Shown piece by piece: positions 26,274 through 36,212 of a DNA stretch of 64,000 bases (its first letter is position 1; every line of letters starts with the position of its first letter). Location: contig NZ_CP053351.1 of the NCBI RefSeq assembly GCF_013394655.1, forward strand, positions 434,001 to 498,000. The letters are read 5' to 3'. The notes beneath the pieces are model-generated. The model saw only the letters and a list, made by a program, of their open reading frames with translations, was not told the origin of the DNA and searched no databases. The DNA comes from Winogradskyella schleiferi (lineage in GTDB: Bacteria; Bacteroidota; Bacteroidia; Flavobacteriales; Flavobacteriaceae). The position numbers were made by a program, and so were the translations under genes.

Positions 26274-27296
26274 ATGAATGAAAACCTAAACCCATATAAT
26301 GATAACTTCACATCAGAAGAACTAGATGTCGAGAAGAAATTAAGACCCTTAACGTTTGAAGACTTTACTGGTCAAGATCAAGTATTGGAAAATCTATTGG
26401 TTTTTGTACAAGCTGCAAATTTACGAGAAGAAGCATTGGACCATACGTTGTTTCACGGCCCTCCTGGTTTAGGTAAAACTACCTTAGCACATATTTTAGC
26501 TAACGAGTTGGAGGTTGGTATTAAGGTAACTTCAGGACCGGTTTTGGACAAGCCTGGCGACTTAGCAGGTTTACTTACCAATCTAGAGGTGCGTGATGTA
26601 TTATTTATAGATGAAATCCACCGACTAAGTCCAATTGTAGAAGAGTATTTATATTCTGCGATGGAAGATTATAAGATAGATATCATGATAGAGTCTGGAC
26701 CGAATGCCAGAACTGTTCAAATTAATCTTAATCCATTTACCCTTGTTGGTGCAACAACACGTTCTGGATTATTAACAGCACCAATGCGAGCACGATTTGG
26801 GATTAGCAGTCGATTACAATATTATAAAACCGAATTATTAACTTCTATAGTTCAACGTAGTGCTTCAATTTTAAGTATGCCGATTACCATGGAAGCAGCC
26901 ATTGAAATTGCAGGTAGAAGTAGAGGAACACCGCGTATTGCGAATGCTTTATTAAGGCGTGTTCGAGATTTTGCTCAAATAAAAGGCAATGGAAAGATTG
27001 ATATCGAAATCGCCAAATTTGCATTAAAGGCACTCAACGTGGATGCCTATGGTCTGGACGAAATGGATAATAAAATCTTAACCACCATAATAGATAAATT
27101 TAAAGGTGGACCAGTGGGAATTAGCACTATCGCCACAGCAGTAAGTGAGAGTACAGAAACGATTGAAGAAGTTTACGAGCCGTTTTTAATACAACAGGGT
27201 TTTATAATGCGAACGCCTCGTGGCCGTGAAGTTACAGAGCAGGCATATAAGCATTTGGGAAAAATGAAAGGTCCTACTCAAGGAGGGTTATTCTAA
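26274..27296 (+). CDS. ruvB: Holliday junction helicase motor RuvB
   Basis: RuvB is the AAA+ ATPase that drives branch migration with RuvA. Visible motifs are Walker [10 protein letters not shown] (about 65), Walker [10 protein letters not shown], sensor 1 GATTRSG, the arginine-finger region APMRARFG, and the C-terminal winged helix ([15 protein letters not shown]...PRGREVT). Length (340) is normal. ruvA is 24 kb away in this window, so the pair is not an operon, as usual in Bacteroidota. Confidence 0.97.
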   Translation: MNENLNPYNDNFTSEELDVEKKLRPLTFEDFTGQDQVLENLLVFVQAANLREEALDHTLFHGPPGLGKTTLAHILANELEVGIKVTSGPVLDKPGDLAGLLTNLEVRDVLFIDEIHRLSPIVEEYLYSAMEDYKIDIMIESGPNARTVQINLNPFTLVGATTRSGLLTAPMRARFGISSRLQYYKTELLTSIVQRSASILSMPITMEAAIEIAGRSRGTPRIANALLRRVRDFAQIKGNGKIDIEIAKFALKALNVDAYGLDEMDNKILTTIIDKFKGGPVGISTIATAVSESTETIEEVYEPFLIQQGFIMRTPRGREVTEQAYKHLGKMKGPTQGGLF

Positions 27297-27385
27297 AAAA
27301 AAGCCCATCTTAGCATTCCCATATTCCGCTTGAGAAGAAGGATAAACCACTAAAGTCGGAGTTAAAAAAAATGTAATATCAAAAT

Positions 27386-28723
27386 TTGAACCCAAAACAA
27401 AACATACCAACCGTTCCACTTAGTCGATTTATAAAACATTCACTCGAAATTTTAAAAAATCCGCTACCATTTCATCATCAAAATTTTGAAGAACAAGGCG
27501 ATGTTTTTAAATTAAAAATCGGCTTAAAGAATAGTGTCATTTTTGTCAGGGATGCGGCTTTTGCAGAATATGTACTTCAAAAGAATCAAAGAAATTATAC
27601 CAAATCTAAAATTCAGACCGAAGATTTGGTAAAATATGTTGGTAAGGGTTTGTTGACTTCAGAAGGTGATCATTGGAAAAAACAGCGTAAACTCATTCAG
27701 CCAGCTTTTCATAAAAAGCAGTTAGAGAATCTTCTAGAAAGTATTAAAAGTGCGATTCTATCAGAATATGATAAGATTACGTCTAACAAAGTCATTGATC
27801 TATTTCCTATTTTGAATGATTTAGCTTTTCAAACGGTTGTAAAATCATTGTTCAGTAGTGCGGCAAATCAAGATGATATTAATAGACTTCAATATATTAC
27901 TGAGGCCGCTCAAAAAATGTTGGTTAAAGAATTACGCCAGCCTTATTTGGGCTGGTGGTTTAATTTGAGTGGCGAAATTCAAAAGTATATTGATTTAACT
28001 CAGGAAGCACGTCAAATATTAAAACGAATCGTTAACGAAAGACGAGCTTCAGCTGTAAAAGAGCACGATTTGTTGGACATGCTTTTAGATGCTAAATACG
28101 ACGATGGCACTTCCATGGAAGAAGAACAGCTCATTGACGAAATTTTAATTTTATTTACGGCAGGGCACGAAACTACCTCTAACGCCTTAACCTTTACCAC
28201 TCAGTTATTGGCATTGCATCCCAAATGGCAGGAAGAAATTTATAAAGAACGAATCGCCCTAAAATCAGAAAGTGACGATTTAATGGATTTGGTAACACAG
28301 TCTAAAGTCTGCCAACAAGTTATTGAAGAAGCCATGCGACTCTATCCTCCAGCTTATTTTATAGATCGCGTTAATATTGAACCAGACACTTTTAACGAAT
28401 TGGATTTTGAAGCGGGATCCAATCTCTTATTTTCTGTTTACGAAATGCATCGTCATCCAAAATTATGGGATCAACCAGATGAGTTTTTACCTGAACGTTT
28501 TAATGAAGGCAGTAGGAAATACTCATCTCAATATTTTCCATTTGGCGCAGGTCCGAGAAAATGTATAGGTAATAACTTTGCCATGTTCGAAATGATTATC
28601 GCTGTTTCGGAATTAGTTTCAATCTATAAAATTCATCCAAATTTTGATGTTATTGAAATTACACCATTGATTACTTTAAAACCCAAAAACGCCTTTCTAA
28701 AGTTTGAAAAAAGAGATCTCTAG
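27386..28723 (+). CDS. Cytochrome P450
   Basis: The 445-residue haem-thiolate monooxygenase has all P450 signatures: I-helix oxygen-binding AGHETTSN (about 259-266), K-helix EEAMRLYPP with the ExxR pair, a PERF block, and the haem loop FPFGAGPRKCIGNNFAMFE with Cys near 393. No membrane anchor is seen, so it is soluble. No ferredoxin or reductase gene adjoins it, so redox partners are elsewhere. The start is a TTG at 27386; the closest ATG upstream is followed at once by a stop. Substrate unknown. It is the first gene of the probably accessory stretch between ruvB and queG. Confidence 0.93.
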   Translation: MNPKQNIPTVPLSRFIKHSLEILKNPLPFHHQNFEEQGDVFKLKIGLKNSVIFVRDAAFAEYVLQKNQRNYTKSKIQTEDLVKYVGKGLLTSEGDHWKKQRKLIQPAFHKKQLENLLESIKSAILSEYDKITSNKVIDLFPILNDLAFQTVVKSLFSSAANQDDINRLQYITEAAQKMLVKELRQPYLGWWFNLSGEIQKYIDLTQEARQILKRIVNERRASAVKEHDLLDMLLDAKYDDGTSMEEEQLIDEILILFTAGHETTSNALTFTTQLLALHPKWQEEIYKERIALKSESDDLMDLVTQSKVCQQVIEEAMRLYPPAYFIDRVNIEPDTFNELDFEAGSNLLFSVYEMHRHPKLWDQPDEFLPERFNEGSRKYSSQYFPFGAGPRKCIGNNFAMFEMIIAVSELVSIYKIHPNFDVIEITPLITLKPKNAFLKFEKRDL

Positions 28724-28834
28724 GCTATTCACTTCATACGGAGTCATTTTATCGAAAAAAAGAGCATTCGTTTCCTTTTAATCAATTATTTAGTACGTTC
28801 GTCTGTTTTAGAGTTAAAATTTTAACATTTCTAC

Positions 28835-28842
28835 TAGATTTG
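28835..28842 (+). promoter_or_regulatory. -7 element of the di-haem peroxidase gene
   Basis: TAGATTTG matches TAnnTTTG. It overlaps the TTG at 28840 that would otherwise extend the reading frame, so transcription should start near 28849 and the ATG at 28867 is the real start. Confidence 0.5.
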
Positions 28843-28866
28843 GATGTTATTCAAAATCTTCGGAAT

Positions 28867-30204
28867 ATGTCCACCCTGCGTTATGCCATTTTGATTTTAG
28901 TCTGCTTTGGACTAGTATCCTGTAATTCAGAAACCGATAATTATCAAGATATATCGAGCAGTTTAGAACTTGAAAGTAGAATCATCGAACTATATGGTTC
29001 TAAGGCCGAATTAATTCAACCTATAGAAACCGATTTTCTTTCCATACCTAGCGATATTAACAATCCAATAACAGAAGCAAAAGTAGAATTAGGAAAATTA
29101 TTGTACCATGAAACTATGATTGCCACCAATCCAAATTTGGATAATGGTATGTACACCTATTCTTGTGCTAGTTGTCATCATGTAGCTGCAGGGTTTCAAA
29201 GTGGAATAAAACAAGGCATCGGAGAAGGAGGCCTGGGCTTTGGTAGTTATGGTGAAGGACGGATTAAAAACCAAATGTATGCAGAAGCAGATCTAGACGT
29301 GCAACCCATAAGGTCGCCTAGTGTATTGAATGTTGCTTTTCAAGAAGTGATGCTGTGGAATGGACAATTTGGCGGAAAAGGAATGAACGAAGGTACAGAA
29401 TCGCAGTGGACTGTTGGTACACCAAAAGAAGTCAATAATTTAGGATTTGAAGGCGTAGAGACACAGGCTATTGCTGGTTTGGACGTTCATCGTCTTGTTA
29501 TTGATGGTGACGAAATGATTAACTCTTCATACCACGATTTATTTGATACTGCATTTCCAGAGGTTGCAGTAAATGAACGCTATACCAAACGTAATGCAGG
29601 ATTGGCAATTGCAGCTTATGAGCGTACGCTTTTACCCAACCAAGCACCATTTCAGAACTGGTTAAGAGGCGATAATAATGCCATGGAAGCAGATGAATTA
29701 GCTGGAGCAAAACTATTTTTTAATAAAGGTCAATGTTATACATGTCATTCAGGGCCTGGACTCAACGGTATGGATTTTCATGCTTTGGGTATGAAAGATT
29801 TAGAGGGTGCAGAAGTTTTAACTTTAATTGATGAAGCCACAAAAAAGGGACGTGGCGGATTTACAGGTAATAGTGCAGATGATTATAAATTTAAAACGCC
29901 GCAATTATATAATTTGAAGGATGTACATTTTTTTGGACATGGTGGAAGTTTTGAAACCGTGAAAGACGTCATCGAATATAAAAATGAAGCCATAGCAGAA
30001 CAGACCGATGTTGGACAAAATCAATTGTCGCCATTGTTTGAGCCATTGAACTTAACAGAAACCGAAATCAATCAGTTGACTGCATTTTTAGAAAACGCTT
30101 TATACGATGATAATCTAGAACGCTATGTGCCAACCCAATTACCGTCAGGCAACTGTTTCCCAAATGCAGACGCAACCTCTTCTGCGGATTTAGGGTGTAA
30201 TTAA
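28867..30204 (+). CDS. Di-haem cytochrome c peroxidase/MauG-family lipoprotein
   Basis: This protein has two c-type haem sites, CASCHH (about residue 100) and CYTCHSGPG (about 290), with the spacing and flanking motifs (RSPSVLNVAFQ..MLWNG, FKTPQLYNLKD) of the bacterial CCP/MauG family. The family either reduces hydrogen peroxide or does haem-based oxidation of a partner. The start MSTLRYAILILVCFGLVSC is a lipoprotein signal, so it is anchored facing the periplasm. Using the upstream TTG at 28840 would add nine residues and lie on the promoter. It follows the P450 gene by 143 bases; a shared pathway is possible but not shown. Confidence 0.88.
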   Translation: MSTLRYAILILVCFGLVSCNSETDNYQDISSSLELESRIIELYGSKAELIQPIETDFLSIPSDINNPITEAKVELGKLLYHETMIATNPNLDNGMYTYSCASCHHVAAGFQSGIKQGIGEGGLGFGSYGEGRIKNQMYAEADLDVQPIRSPSVLNVAFQEVMLWNGQFGGKGMNEGTESQWTVGTPKEVNNLGFEGVETQAIAGLDVHRLVIDGDEMINSSYHDLFDTAFPEVAVNERYTKRNAGLAIAAYERTLLPNQAPFQNWLRGDNNAMEADELAGAKLFFNKGQCYTCHSGPGLNGMDFHALGMKDLEGAEVLTLIDEATKKGRGGFTGNSADDYKFKTPQLYNLKDVHFFGHGGSFETVKDVIEYKNEAIAEQTDVGQNQLSPLFEPLNLTETEINQLTAFLENALYDDNLERYVPTQLPSGNCFPNADATSSADLGCN

Positions 30205-30323
30205 AAACAAGATGAGTTTTTCATTAACCTTTCTTAGATAATAGTAATTATCATATTCGTATTCTCAGCGTTTACATTTAAAAAATCATTAACTTTAAAA
30301 TTCAATAATTAATTGATTTAAAG

Positions 30324-33300
30324 GTGGTTATTAATTACGTTTTTATAGTTGCGGCGCAAAATTTTAAAATTTTTCGGCTCTTTATAATTACGCTATTTTT
30401 TTCTTCAACCTTTGCACAATCTTATCCAGATTTCCATAGTATCAAATACTTCACCTTAGAAGATGGTTTGTCTCAAGTTTCAACAAATGACCTTTTACTT
30501 GATCATTCAGGATTTGTATGGATTGCTACTCAAGATGGATTAAATAGGTTTGATGGAAATCAGTTTAAACAATTTAAACACCACGATTCAGATTCTGCAA
30601 CAATTTCTGGAAACCTAACCAATAACTTACTTGAAGATAAAAAAGGTAATATATGGGTTGGTACTATTGGTAGTGGTCTTTCATATTATAACCAAAACCA
30701 AGAGCGCTTTTATAAAGTAAATTTGAAATTTTCAAAAGATGAAAATGAAGTGATATCAGATTTGACTTTAGATAAAGAAGGAACTATTTGGGTTGCATCA
30801 AGACTATCTGGCTTACATAAAATCAAAGGATTAGAGGATAATACTTTTTTGCAAAAAAACTATTTACCTAATCAGTCATTAAGTGCTCTATTAGCTTCAG
30901 AAGATGGAAATCTATGGGTTGGTGATTTTGAAGGCAATGTTTATAAAATTGATACTTCAAAGAATTATAAAACAAATATTAATCCTGAACTAAAAGTCAA
31001 TAGCCGTGTACGTACATTTTATAACACAGGAGAACATTTATTAATTGGAGGTGATTTTGGATTATATATTTATGATTTTAAAAATAAAAAACTCGATTTA
31101 TTTGAGTTTGAAATAACATCTCACGTTTCTGTAAAATTCATTACTTCATTTTTAAAAAAGAATGACTCTTCAGTATGGGTAGGTACAGGAAATGGTCTTT
31201 TTCTATTGGATTTTAATAAAATGAAAATCATTCAAGAAATAGAAAAATCAATAGAAAATGAAAGTGGGTTGAGCAATAGTACAGTTACGGCTTTACTGAA
31301 AATGGATAAAGACAAAATACTTGTAGGTACAGCAAATAATTTGAATTTAGTAAACTTTAAACCCTCTTTTTTTAAAAATATTTCAAAAAATAAACGCGGC
31401 AACCACGTGTTGAACGACAATGTGATTTTTTCTATACTAAAAGATCAAGAGGATTTATGGGTTGGAACATCTGATGGTGGTTTAAATTTAATTAGAAATG
31501 GCAAGCCTTACTATTTTGAAAACGTTAAAAACGATTCAATTAGAACTTTTGGGACTGTAAGGGAAATAGTTAAAGATGATAAAAACCAAAGACTTTGGTT
31601 TGCAACCACAAGAGGTTTACGCATGTTAAACTTAAAAACGTTTGACCCTAACCAACCAAAATTTAAAGTATTTAGGTATAACCCTAACGATTTCAATTCT
31701 ATAAATGGTGATTTTTTAAAAGGATTAGCACTAGATCAAAACAATAACATTTGGGGAGCAACTTATGGTTATGGAGTTTTTAGATTAGAAATGAAAGAGA
31801 ATGGGGAAATCAATGTGATCAGGTATGTAAATAATCCTGAAAATAAAAATTCTTTACAAAACAATGTTACCATGTGTGTAAGAATAGATAAAAAGAATAA
31901 TGCTTGGATTGGCACGCAAGGAGGATTAACTAAAATTCACTTTAAAAACGAAGGTTATATAAACCCTGTTTTCACAAACTATAATAAAGACAGGCATAAC
32001 AAGGCAAGTCTTTCCCATAACGCTGTTTATGATATATTAATAGATAAAAATGATAGTATTTGGGTGGGCACTCGCAATGGATTAAACCTTTTTTTGGGTC
32101 ATAATACTTTTGCCTCTTGGAAAGAACAAAATCAATTTACCAATGCTGCGGTTTATTCTATACAAGATGACCATGAAGATAACCTTTGGTTAGGCACAAA
32201 TGATGGTTTGGTGAATTTTAATACAAAAAACAGAAAATTTACCCAATACAATATTGAAGATGGCATCCAAAGTAAAGAGTTTGATATTCATGCCAGATTT
32301 AAGGATGAAGATGGTATAATTTATATGGGAGGTATTGGAGGTGTTACTTACTTTCAGCCTAATGACCTTAATAATTTGGACCACCCAAAACCACTTTACT
32401 TTTCGCAATTAAAGGTAAAGGACGAAATTATTAAACCAAATAATTCGAATAATCTACTTGTTAATTCATTACCTAAAACCAAATTGTTAGAGTTTAAACA
32501 AAACCAATTTCCGTTTTACTTGCAATTCTCGGCTATAGATTTTCGTATCCAAAAGCATATAAAATATGGCTATAAGCTATTGCCAAACGATAAAGATTGG
32601 AATATGCTTGAAGATACAAATATTCAATTTTTAAATCTTCCCTCAGGTGATTATAAGCTTCAAGTTAATGGCTTTTCAAGAGGAAAAATATGGAATCAAG
32701 CACCTTTAGAAATAGATTTAAAAGTTTTGCCACCACTATGGGCAACATGGTGGGCTTATGTAATGTATACGCTTATTTTAGGATGTTTAACTTACGTATT
32801 CTATAACTTTCTATTGTCTAAAAAATTGGCCGTTGCAGAACGTAATAAACTTAAAGACCTCAACACCTTAAAAAGTAATTTATACACTAATATTACCCAC
32901 GAATTTAGAACACCACTTACTGTAATTTTAGGATTAGCTGACACAATTAAGGATGACCTTAGAACCCAAAATTATAAGACCGCAAATGAAGCGATGACTA
33001 TTATAGAACGTAATGGTAAAGATTTATTGTTGTTGGTCAATCAGCTATTAGGCATTAGTAAAGCTGAAAGTGGCACTATGGATCTGAATTTAATTCAAGG
33101 AGATATTGTTCCATTTTTAAGATACATCTGCGAGAGTTTTCAATCCTTGGCAAAAACAAAAAATATAGATATAACTGCCTATTTTGAAACAGAAAGCCTC
33201 AATATGGATTTTGATGACGGGAAGTTGCAAATTATCATATCTAATTTATTATCAAATGCTATTAAATTTTCTGCTGGTGGTAAGAAAATAATTTTGCATG

Positions 33301-34412
33301 TTAAATGTGAAAGTATAAATGAAACAGAATATGCGATGATTAAAGTAAAAGATTATGGTATAGGTATTTCGGAAAAAGTAATTCCTCATATTTTTGATAG
33401 ATTTTATCAAGTGGAAAATTCGTTTTCAAAAGCTGGTAAAGGAACAGGAATTGGCTTGGCATTAACCAAAGAATTAGTGGCACTGATGAATGGTACTATA
33501 GCTGTAAAAAGCATAGAAGGAAAAGGAACTGAGTTTACAGTAGCAATTCCTATTACCAGAAATTCACCTATTGCGACGCAACCAGAGACGCGTCCTATTG
33601 ATTTTGTAGATAATGTTAGTACTGAGCCAGAATGGTCAATGCAAATTTTTGATAAAGATGTTAACTTACCTAAGGCCTTAATAATAGAAGATAATAAAGA
33701 TGTTGCCTATTATTTAAAGCTGTGTTTGCAAAATAAGTACCATTGTTTTTTTGCTAATAATGGAAATTTAGGATTAGAAAAAGCGTTCGAAAAAATTCCT
33801 GATATTATTATTTGTGATGTTATGATGCCAGAACGCGATGGTTTTGAGGTTTGTAAACTATTAAAAACAGACGAACGTACTGATCATATTCCAGTTATTT
33901 TGCTTACCGCAAAGACATCAGAGACAGATAGACTTAAAGGTTTGCAACATGGCGCTGATGCCTATTTAACTAAGCCGTTTTTAAAGGCAGAATTGCTTAC
34001 AAGACTAGACCAACTCATCATCCTTCGTAAGCGCATCACGCAATCATTTGCAAAAAATAAATTTTCTCAAATTTTAGTGTCTAGAGACCATACGCCTGAA
34101 ACTAAATTTCTTCAGAAAGTGATACAAATCATTCAAAGCAACATTGATGATCCTAACTTGGGCTCAAGGCATGTAGCACAAAAAATGAACCTAAGTGAAT
34201 CGCAAACCTACAGAAAATTAAAAGCAATTACAGGGAAATCCACAGCGGTATTTATTCGTTCGGTGCGTTTAGAAAAGGCAAAGGATCTTATTCAAACTAC
34301 CGATAAGTCAATTTCTGAAATTGCTTATGAAGTTGGTTTTAACGATCCATCATGGTTTAGTCGCGCATTTAAAGAAGAATTTGGTCAGACACCAAGTGCA
34401 ATACATAAATAG
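30324..34412 (+). CDS. Hybrid two-component system regulator (periplasmic sensor, kinase, receiver, AraC domain)
   Basis: This 1362-residue single-protein signalling system has, in order: a signal peptide ending SSTFAQ; two seven-bladed propellers of Reg_prop repeats (IWVGT/LWVGT recurring, about 40-720); a Y_Y_Y domain (to about 800); one membrane helix (about 808-830); a kinase with H-box HEFRTPL (His about 859), an N-box (NLLSNAIKFS) and GIGLAL; a receiver with Asp about 1165 in CDVMMPERDGF; and an AraC-type DNA-binding domain (EIAYEVGFNDPSWFSRAFKEEFG). Start is GTG; no in-frame ATG precedes the signal. Such proteins usually sense glycan fragments beside polysaccharide loci, but no SusCD pair adjoins it. 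Confidence 0.93.
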   Translation: MVINYVFIVAAQNFKIFRLFIITLFFSSTFAQSYPDFHSIKYFTLEDGLSQVSTNDLLLDHSGFVWIATQDGLNRFDGNQFKQFKHHDSDSATISGNLTNNLLEDKKGNIWVGTIGSGLSYYNQNQERFYKVNLKFSKDENEVISDLTLDKEGTIWVASRLSGLHKIKGLEDNTFLQKNYLPNQSLSALLASEDGNLWVGDFEGNVYKIDTSKNYKTNINPELKVNSRVRTFYNTGEHLLIGGDFGLYIYDFKNKKLDLFEFEITSHVSVKFITSFLKKNDSSVWVGTGNGLFLLDFNKMKIIQEIEKSIENESGLSNSTVTALLKMDKDKILVGTANNLNLVNFKPSFFKNISKNKRGNHVLNDNVIFSILKDQEDLWVGTSDGGLNLIRNGKPYYFENVKNDSIRTFGTVREIVKDDKNQRLWFATTRGLRMLNLKTFDPNQPKFKVFRYNPNDFNSINGDFLKGLALDQNNNIWGATYGYGVFRLEMKENGEINVIRYVNNPENKNSLQNNVTMCVRIDKKNNAWIGTQGGLTKIHFKNEGYINPVFTNYNKDRHNKASLSHNAVYDILIDKNDSIWVGTRNGLNLFLGHNTFASWKEQNQFTNAAVYSIQDDHEDNLWLGTNDGLVNFNTKNRKFTQYNIEDGIQSKEFDIHARFKDEDGIIYMGGIGGVTYFQPNDLNNLDHPKPLYFSQLKVKDEIIKPNNSNNLLVNSLPKTKLLEFKQNQFPFYLQFSAIDFRIQKHIKYGYKLLPNDKDWNMLEDTNIQFLNLPSGDYKLQVNGFSRGKIWNQAPLEIDLKVLPPLWATWWAYVMYTLILGCLTYVFYNFLLSKKLAVAERNKLKDLNTLKSNLYTNITHEFRTPLTVILGLADTIKDDLRTQNYKTANEAMTIIERNGKDLLLLVNQLLGISKAESGTMDLNLIQGDIVPFLRYICESFQSLAKTKNIDITAYFETESLNMDFDDGKLQIIISNLLSNAIKFSAGGKKIILHVKCESINETEYAMIKVKDYGIGISEKVIPHIFDRFYQVENSFSKAGKGTGIGLALTKELVALMNGTIAVKSIEGKGTEFTVAIPITRNSPIATQPETRPIDFVDNVSTEPEWSMQIFDKDVNLPKALIIEDNKDVAYYLKLCLQNKYHCFFANNGNLGLEKAFEKIPDIIICDVMMPERDGFEVCKLLKTDERTDHIPVILLTAKTSETDRLKGLQHGADAYLTKPFLKAELLTRLDQLIILRKRITQSFAKNKFSQILVSRDHTPETKFLQKVIQIIQSNIDDPNLGSRHVAQKMNLSESQTYRKLKAITGKSTAVFIRSVRLEKAKDLIQTTDKSISEIAYEVGFNDPSWFSRAFKEEFGQTPSAIHK

Positions 34413-34580
34413 CTGATATGTAGTTTTTTAAACATGTTTCTATTGTTTTTTTGACCATATAGTGCTAGCCTTTTTATGGGTCTGCATTAATAGGACTTGC
34501 CTATAAAAAAATAGTGAAAGTCATTTCTTCCAGCTCTTCCTAGCTTGCTCTCAATTAATTAATCTTAAAATTCAAAAATT

Positions 34581-35636
34581 ATGAAAATTGATGAGAACGC
34601 ACTAAACACGCTCTTAGGTAAAATGGTTACCGAAATGGGAGCAGCTGCAATTGGACCACTTATTATTATAGGTGATAAACTAGGAATTTATAAAGCAATG
34701 GAAGCAAAAGGGAGTGCAACTTCAGCAGAGCTTGCTGTAGCTTCAGGAGTCAACGAACGTTATATAAGAGAATGGTTATCCGCACATGCAGCTTCTGGAT
34801 ATGTTGAATATGAGGCAACAAACGAAACGTTTTCATTAACACCAGAACAAGCTTTTGTATTTAGTAATCCGGATAGTCCTGTGTTAATGACAGGAGCATA
34901 CTATGCCATATCATCCATGTATCATGATGTACCAACAATGGAGAAAGCGTTCAAGTCTGGAGATGGCGTGTCTTGGGGTAATCATCATAGTTGCTTATTT
35001 TGTGGTACAGAAAAATTCTTCAGACCTTCTTATGCCACTAATTTGGTGCAAACTTGGTTACCAACTCTTGATGGTGTGGTGGAAAAATTACAAAAAGGTG
35101 CAAAAGTAGCTGATGTTGGTTGCGGACATGCAGCTTCTACAATGATTATGGCAAAAGCCTTTCCTAATTCAGAATTTATTGGTTTCGATTTTCATCAAGG
35201 TTCAATAGATCATGCCGCTTTACATGCCAAAGAATCTGGATTGGATAATATTTCATTTCAAGTTGCAACAGCAAAGGACTTTCCGGGAATTGATTATGAC
35301 CTCGTCACTTTTTTCGATTGTCTACATGATATGGGTGATCCAGAAGGTGCTTGCGCTCATACGGTAAAAGCATTAAAACCAGATGGCACTTGTATGATTG
35401 TTGAACCGTTTGCTAATGATACTTTAAAAGACAACATCAATCCTGTTAGTAGGGCTTTTTACTCGTTTTCAACCTTATTGTGTACGCCAAGTTCTATGAG
35501 TCAAGAAGTAGGCTTGGCATTAGGTGCTCAAGCAGGTGAAAAACGATTAAGTGAAGTGGCGCTAAAAGGAGGCTTTAATCACTTTAGAAGAGCTACAGAA
35601 ACGCCTTTTAATTTAATACTTGAGGCTAGGCTTTAA
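34581..35636 (+). CDS. SAM-dependent methyltransferase with N-terminal winged helix
   Basis: The 351 residues start with a helical/winged-helix dimerisation part (about 1-110; TSAELAVASGVNERYIREWL), as in O-methyltransferases and the Rv2258c-like group. The class I methyltransferase fold follows, with SAM motif I VADVGCGHAAST (about 175-186), an acidic strand end FIGFDF, and VTFFDCLHDMGDP. A Cys-rich HHSCLFCGTEKFF at about 135-147 is unusual and may bind metal. The protein is cytoplasmic. It lies 168 bases after the hybrid regulator and could be its target, but no operator is seen. Substrate unknown. Confidence 0.82.
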   Translation: MKIDENALNTLLGKMVTEMGAAAIGPLIIIGDKLGIYKAMEAKGSATSAELAVASGVNERYIREWLSAHAASGYVEYEATNETFSLTPEQAFVFSNPDSPVLMTGAYYAISSMYHDVPTMEKAFKSGDGVSWGNHHSCLFCGTEKFFRPSYATNLVQTWLPTLDGVVEKLQKGAKVADVGCGHAASTMIMAKAFPNSEFIGFDFHQGSIDHAALHAKESGLDNISFQVATAKDFPGIDYDLVTFFDCLHDMGDPEGACAHTVKALKPDGTCMIVEPFANDTLKDNINPVSRAFYSFSTLLCTPSSMSQEVGLALGAQAGEKRLSEVALKGGFNHFRRATETPFNLILEARL

Positions 35637-35675
35637 TGAAAATTTCAAATTATTATAAATCATTTATATAACATT

Positions 35676-36185
35676 ATGAAAACTAAATTTAAAATTACAT
35701 TCCTTATTATCTGTGCATTATTTATTGTGGGATTTTGTAACAGTGACGATGGGCAAACTAACGACCGTGAAGACCTAATCAATACGCAATACCCTGAAGC
35801 GAAACAAGAGGTGATCGAAACCTGGGCTGCCATTGAACAAAGCGTTAGAGAGGGTGATATGGATAAGCTGATTTCCTTTCACGGCTATAGTCCAAAGTTT
35901 ACTGAATATAAAAATGGAGAAGTAGTAAATGATGGAGCAGCAAACGAAGCTTACGAACGAAGAGCTTATGGTGCAGTAACCGAAGTAGTAAGCTTTGCTA
36001 CAAACGATTTTAAAGTCGCCGTTTATGGTGATGTAGCTAATATGACGTTTCAGTCTGATTTTCAAATAAAATTTGGGGATAATCTAGCTGTTATTAAAGA
36101 ACAAACAACATTATTATTCGTAAGAACAAACTACGGATGGAAAATTGTTCATGAACATCATTCACCTTTGAACACTGCAGATTAA
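35676..36185 (+). CDS. SnoaL/NTF2-like lipoprotein
   Basis: After a signal peptide with a lipobox-like LFIVGFC, the 169-residue protein has the helix-then-sheet pattern of the NTF2-like (SnoaL/DUF4440) fold: TWAAIEQSVREGDMDKLISF, later FKVAVYGDVANMTFQSDF, then TTLLFVRTNYGWKIVHEHHSP. The closing WKIVHEHHS is typical. Such proteins bind small ligands or act as simple enzymes; no catalytic set can be assigned. It lies 39 bases after the methyltransferase, probably co-transcribed. Confidence 0.75.
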   Translation: MKTKFKITFLIICALFIVGFCNSDDGQTNDREDLINTQYPEAKQEVIETWAAIEQSVREGDMDKLISFHGYSPKFTEYKNGEVVNDGAANEAYERRAYGAVTEVVSFATNDFKVAVYGDVANMTFQSDFQIKFGDNLAVIKEQTTLLFVRTNYGWKIVHEHHSPLNTAD

Positions 36186-36212
36186 TGTTATAAATAATAG
36201 TAACTTTACGCT

